Shown in pieces: positions 61,287 to 64,000 of a DNA stretch of 64,000 bases. Numbering within the stretch: position 1 is the first letter of the stretch; every line of letters starts with the position of its first letter. The translations under genes were made by a program, and so were the position numbers. Origin of the DNA: Ruminococcus sp. (GTDB taxonomy: Bacteria > Bacillota > Clostridia > Oscillospirales > Acutalibacteraceae). The notes under the pieces were generated by a model that saw only the letters and a list, made by a program, of their open reading frames with translations, was not told where the DNA came from and made no database searches. The stretch lies in contig JAFUIK010000016.1 of NCBI GenBank assembly GCA_017473955.1, positions 1 through 64,000 on the forward strand, written 5' to 3'.

Positions 61287-62129
61287 TTAACCCTCCAATT
61301 CTTCTAACTGAGCGTCGAGCTCTTTAATTGCAATTTCAAATTCCTCAGCGTTGCACGCTTTACCGTGCCAGCCTACCTGATTTTCCATAAAGGATACGCC
61401 CTTACCCTTAATTGTCTTAGCGATAATAGCAGTAGGAACGCCCTTAGTATTTCTTGCGTTATTTAAAGCCTCTTCGATCTGGTCGAAATCGTGGCCGTCA
61501 ATTTTAAGAACATTAAATCCGAAAGACTCAAACTTCTTGTCGAGTGGTTCAACACCGCCGACCTGAGCAGTGGAGCCGTCAATCTGTAAACCGTTGCAGT
61601 CAACAAAAACTACGAGGTTATCAAGACCCTTGTGAGCAGCAAACATAGCAGCTTCCCAAACTTCGCCCTCTTCACACTCGCCGTCGCCCAGCACTGTGTA
61701 AACTCTGTAATCCTTGTTGTCAATCTTTGCACATAAAGCCATACCGCAAGCAGCTGAAATGCCCTGACCGAGTGAGCCTGTACTCATATCGATACCGGGT
61801 GTGCCCTTCATATCAGGGTGACCCTGAAGCATAGCACCAACGTGTCTTAACTTCTCAAGCTCCTCCATTGGGAAGAAACCCTTTAAAGCAAGAACAGCGT
61901 AAAGGCTAGGACAGCAGTGACCCTTAGATAAAACAAAACGATCTCTGTCAGCCCAACGTGGATTACTTGGATCAACATTCATCTCTTTAAAATAGAGATA
62001 AGTGAAAATGTCAGCAGCAGACAAAGAACCGCCCGGATGACCTGATTTTGCGTGGAAAGTACCTACAACAGCACCTCTTCTTGCTTTAGTAGCAAGAATT
62101 TTCATCTGATTTGTGTCAGTTGAATTCAT
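61287..62129 (-). CDS. transketolase, N-terminal subunit
   Basis: 280 residues from an ATG after GAGGAGGT. Thiamine diphosphate-binding half: GHPGGSLSAADI (about 29-40), SKGHCCPSLYA (about 69-79), GSLGQGIS (about 116-123) and VLGDGECEEGE (about 145-155, the GDG motif). First gene of the two-gene operon. Confidence 0.95.
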   Translation of the reverse strand: MNSTDTNQMKILATKARRGAVVGTFHAKSGHPGGSLSAADIFTYLYFKEMNVDPSNPRWADRDRFVLSKGHCCPSLYAVLALKGFFPMEELEKLRHVGAMLQGHPDMKGTPGIDMSTGSLGQGISAACGMALCAKIDNKDYRVYTVLGDGECEEGEVWEAAMFAAHKGLDNLVVFVDCNGLQIDGSTAQVGGVEPLDKKFESFGFNVLKIDGHDFDQIEEALNNARNTKGVPTAIIAKTIKGKGVSFMENQVGWHGKACNAEEFEIAIKELDAQLEELEG

Positions 62130-62243
62130 CGTTTGACCTCCTCAAAAGATAACGTATACTTAGTTCACGTTAATTCTAACATACAAAATACGACGTATTT
62201 TTCATTTAAGAAAAAAACAGCAAAAAATAAAGTTTAAATAATA

Positions 62244-62272
62244 TTGAAAGAATGAACAAAAAATTGTATAAT
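62244..62272 (+). promoter_or_regulatory. coaX promoter
   Basis: TTGAAA, 17-bp spacer, TATAAT (62267-62272), 28 nt before the ATG. Confidence 0.7.
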
Positions 62273-62300
62273 TATACAAATCGTGAAAGGAATTAATAAA

Positions 62301-63065
62301 ATGTTACTTGCTATAGATGTTGGAAATACTAACATAAAGTTCGGTATTTATGACGGAAAAGAGCTCCACAGAATCATCAAGCTCTCAACCGACAGCCACA
62401 AGACCGCTGACGAATTTGCGGTCGAGCTTTTCACATTGTTCAAGGTTTACTCTGTCGATGCATTTTCTATCGACAGTTGTATTATGTGCTCTGTAGTGCC
62501 TCGTATTACAAATCGACTCAAAGCCGCTGTAAAAAGTGTTACAGGTGTTGACGCTCTTGTTGTCGGACCCGGTGTAAAAACAGGGGTAAACATCTGCATC
62601 GATGACCCTGCAACCTTAGGTGCCGACCTTGTAGTAGCCTGTGCCGCTGCTCAGTCTATGGTAGATGTTCCGTGCATTGTAATTTCAATGGGCACCGCTA
62701 CCGCTATGTTCGTTGTTGATAAAGACAAGCGTATGCTCGGCGGCACTATCGCTCCGGGTGTATCAATTTCGCTCGATGCTCTCACCGCCCACGGTGCATT
62801 ACTTCCGTCAATCGAACTCAAAGCTCCGCAGAACATCATCGGCAAAAACACCGATGACTCAATTAGAGCAGGCGTTGTTATCGGCACAGCGTGTATGATA
62901 GACGGTATGATTGAAAAAGTCGAAAAAGAGCTTGGCTGTAAATGCTCCGTTGTTGCAACAGGAGGTATAGCTCCGATGATAGTTCATAGCTGTAAGCACG
63001 AAATCATCTTAAAAGATGACCTTATCTTAGAGGGCTTACGCATTATTCATAATAAGAATTCATAA
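62301..63065 (+). CDS. coaX: type III pantothenate kinase
   Basis: 254 residues from the ATG at 62301 after AAAGGA; a GTG 18 nt upstream overlaps that site. First step of CoA synthesis, not inhibited by CoA. Seen: AIDVGNTNIKFG (about 4-15, phosphate-binding loop), DPATLGADLV (about 97-106) with the catalytic Asp, SMGTATAM (about 127-134) and LGGTIAPGV (about 145-153). The following ECF S component fits pantothenate uptake. Confidence 0.95.
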   Translation: MLLAIDVGNTNIKFGIYDGKELHRIIKLSTDSHKTADEFAVELFTLFKVYSVDAFSIDSCIMCSVVPRITNRLKAAVKSVTGVDALVVGPGVKTGVNICIDDPATLGADLVVACAAAQSMVDVPCIVISMGTATAMFVVDKDKRMLGGTIAPGVSISLDALTAHGALLPSIELKAPQNIIGKNTDDSIRAGVVIGTACMIDGMIEKVEKELGCKCSVVATGGIAPMIVHSCKHEIILKDDLILEGLRIIHNKNS

Positions 63066-63068
63066 AAA

Positions 63069-63124
63069 TGTATAGGGAGAGTCTTAGTGCCCTCCCAAAA
63101 ACGAGACGTCATAAACGCCGTTTC
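63069..63124. repeat. degenerate family-A repeat
   Basis: TATAGGGAGAGTCTTAGTGC then CCTCCC and a CGTCATAAACGCCG half matching the GGCGTTTATGACG REP seen near 32880. Lies in the coaX-ECF gap. Confidence 0.5.
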
Positions 63125-63186
63125 TTACCAAATACGTCTAAATTTGCGTTTCATCCCTTATGGGAGAGACAGCAGGAGGTATAAAT

Positions 63187-63780
63187 ATGATAAAGACAAA
63201 AGAAAAAACAATCAGGTTAGTAAGCTTGGGCATCTTGAGTGCAATAATAATTGTACTTCAGGTTATCGCTACTTACTTTCCAACCAAACCGTTCGCTATT
63301 ACACTCTCTTTGATTCCGATTATTATCGGCTCCGCTTTATTCGACGAAAAGGCAGGAGCATTTTTAGGCGGAGTTTTCAGTGTAGTTGTAATCACAATGT
63401 GTGTAATCGGAGCGGATGTAGGCGGTGCGATGGTCTGGAACGCCAATCCATTTTTGTGCGTACTCGTATGTATGACAAAGGGCGTTATGGCAGGCTATGT
63501 CAGCGGACTTGTATACCGCTTGTTAAACAAAAAAAGCCCTATAGCCGCTACCTTTGTAGTGGGAGTTTCAGCCCCTGTAGTCAACACAGGCATCTTCATT
63601 TTAGGACTTGTGCTTTTCTTTAGACCAATTCTCTCAGAGTGGTCAGGCGGTAGCGATATGCTGTACTACATACTCTTTGGCTTAACAGGCATTAACTTCC
63701 TTGTGGAGCTAGGCGTAAATATGGTTTTATGCCCTGTAATAGTTAAGATTTTAGAAGCTGTCAAAAAGAACATACACTAA
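63187..63780 (+). CDS. ECF transporter S component, probably for pantothenate
   Basis: 197 residues from the ATG at 63187 after AGCAGGAGG. Five or six membrane helices and the pattern of vitamin-specific ECF S components (small, hydrophobic, alanine-rich start, FPTKPFAITLSLIPIIIGSA given 20 residues). The adjacent pantothenate kinase makes PanT the best guess, but the sequence alone does not name the vitamin. It relies on shared energising ATPase genes outside the window. Confidence 0.85.
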   Translation: MIKTKEKTIRLVSLGILSAIIIVLQVIATYFPTKPFAITLSLIPIIIGSALFDEKAGAFLGGVFSVVVITMCVIGADVGGAMVWNANPFLCVLVCMTKGVMAGYVSGLVYRLLNKKSPIAATFVVGVSAPVVNTGIFILGLVLFFRPILSEWSGGSDMLYYILFGLTGINFLVELGVNMVLCPVIVKILEAVKKNIH

Positions 63781-63807
63781 AAACCCATAAACTTTTCGGA
63801 GGACAAT

Positions 63808-64000
63808 ATGAACGAGATTTCACCAAACAATTTACCTAAGTCAGCCTTTGAGATGATCGGCAAGGACTGGATGCTCCTCACAGCAGGAAACGAGCAAAAG
63901 TACAACACAATGACCGCTTCCTGGGGTGGACTTGGAGTACTGTGGAACAAAAACGTCGTGTTTGCATTTGTCAGACCACAGCGTTTCACCTTTGATTTTA
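63808..64000 (+). CDS. flavin reductase-family protein (partial, runs off right edge)
   Basis: 64 residues are readable from the ATG at 63808 after CGGAGGA. The segment MTASWGGLGVLWNK and FVRPQRFTFDF match FMN-binding flavin reductase-like proteins (PF01613 type). Downstream part is missing. Substrate unknown. Confidence 0.8.
   Translation, partial: MNEISPNNLPKSAFEMIGKDWMLLTAGNEQKYNTMTASWGGLGVLWNKNVVFAFVRPQRFTFDF

Noticed and set aside
1..64000. tRNA, rRNA or prophage genes
   Set aside because: No cloverleaf-like or rRNA-like sequence and no phage structural, integrase or att-site features were recognised by reading both strands. A covariance scan was not possible.

Overview
The window looks like the chromosome of an anaerobic, low-GC gut Firmicute of the Oscillospirales/Ruminococcus type. 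Support (seen): extracellular enzymes carrying dockerin modules plus CBM26-like starch-binding modules (39630-41066, 43547-45772), an SPQTG-type sortase substrate beside a class B sortase, a T-box leader, AGGAGG-type ribosome binding sites, many near-consensus sigma-A promoters, and dispersed GTAGGGG...CCCCTAC palindromes. Dockerin plus CBM26 recalls amylosome-bearing Ruminococcus bromii-like organisms; that placement is inference.

Region 1 (1-12.4 kb, minus strand): a five-gene operon reading right to left from a strong promoter at 12346-12374: a secreted/transmembrane vWA protein with a nine-residue FG-rich repeat, two giant tubulin-like proteins (the first with broken nucleotide loops, the second intact), a multi-TM vWA protein whose tail is frameshifted, and a zinc-ribbon/TM protein that runs off the left edge. 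Three of the five share Phe/Gly/Asp-rich tails. This is one of two candidate undescribed systems. Region 2 (12.6-26.2 kb): one-carbon and housekeeping genes (RDD protein, fhs, xpt, an FN3-L,D-transpeptidase, YedE/TusA/DUF3343, metF, a MetH activation-domain protein, metH, an RluA-type enzyme, pckA). Region 3 (26.3-34.3 kb): a DUF559 nuclease cassette bounded by inverted repeats, two lipoproteins, then a T-box-controlled operon for tRNA-dependent amidation: aspS fused to gatC, a degenerate gatA and gatB, followed by an AlaX-type editing protein. Region 4 (34.3-48.6 kb): cell-envelope genes (GH3, DMT exporter, TM protein/PP2C/L,D-transpeptidase operon, dockerin esterase, cardiolipin synthase, dockerin metallophosphoesterase, SPQTG peptide, sortase B, LCP). 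A decayed REP-associated transposase carries two REP copies inside itself.

Region 5 (48.6-64 kb): AraC regulator, secreted ComEC-like metallo-beta-lactamase, FkbM methyltransferase, DUF2752/DUF4234, asparaginase plus DMT transporter, then the second candidate system: a two-gene operon of a leucine-rich-repeat membrane protein translationally coupled to a 1446-residue DUF4062-STAND NTPase-beta-propeller protein (54528-60139). The window closes with a split transketolase, type III pantothenate kinase, an ECF S component and a partial flavin reductase.

Two palindromic repeat families occur between genes. Family A (GTAGGGG..., as single REPs and as REPIN-like inverted doublets) goes with the RAYT remnant. 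Family B (GGCTCCCTTGTGTAAAGGGAG...GGGATTG) brackets the DUF559 gene. No rRNA, tRNA or CRISPR array was seen.
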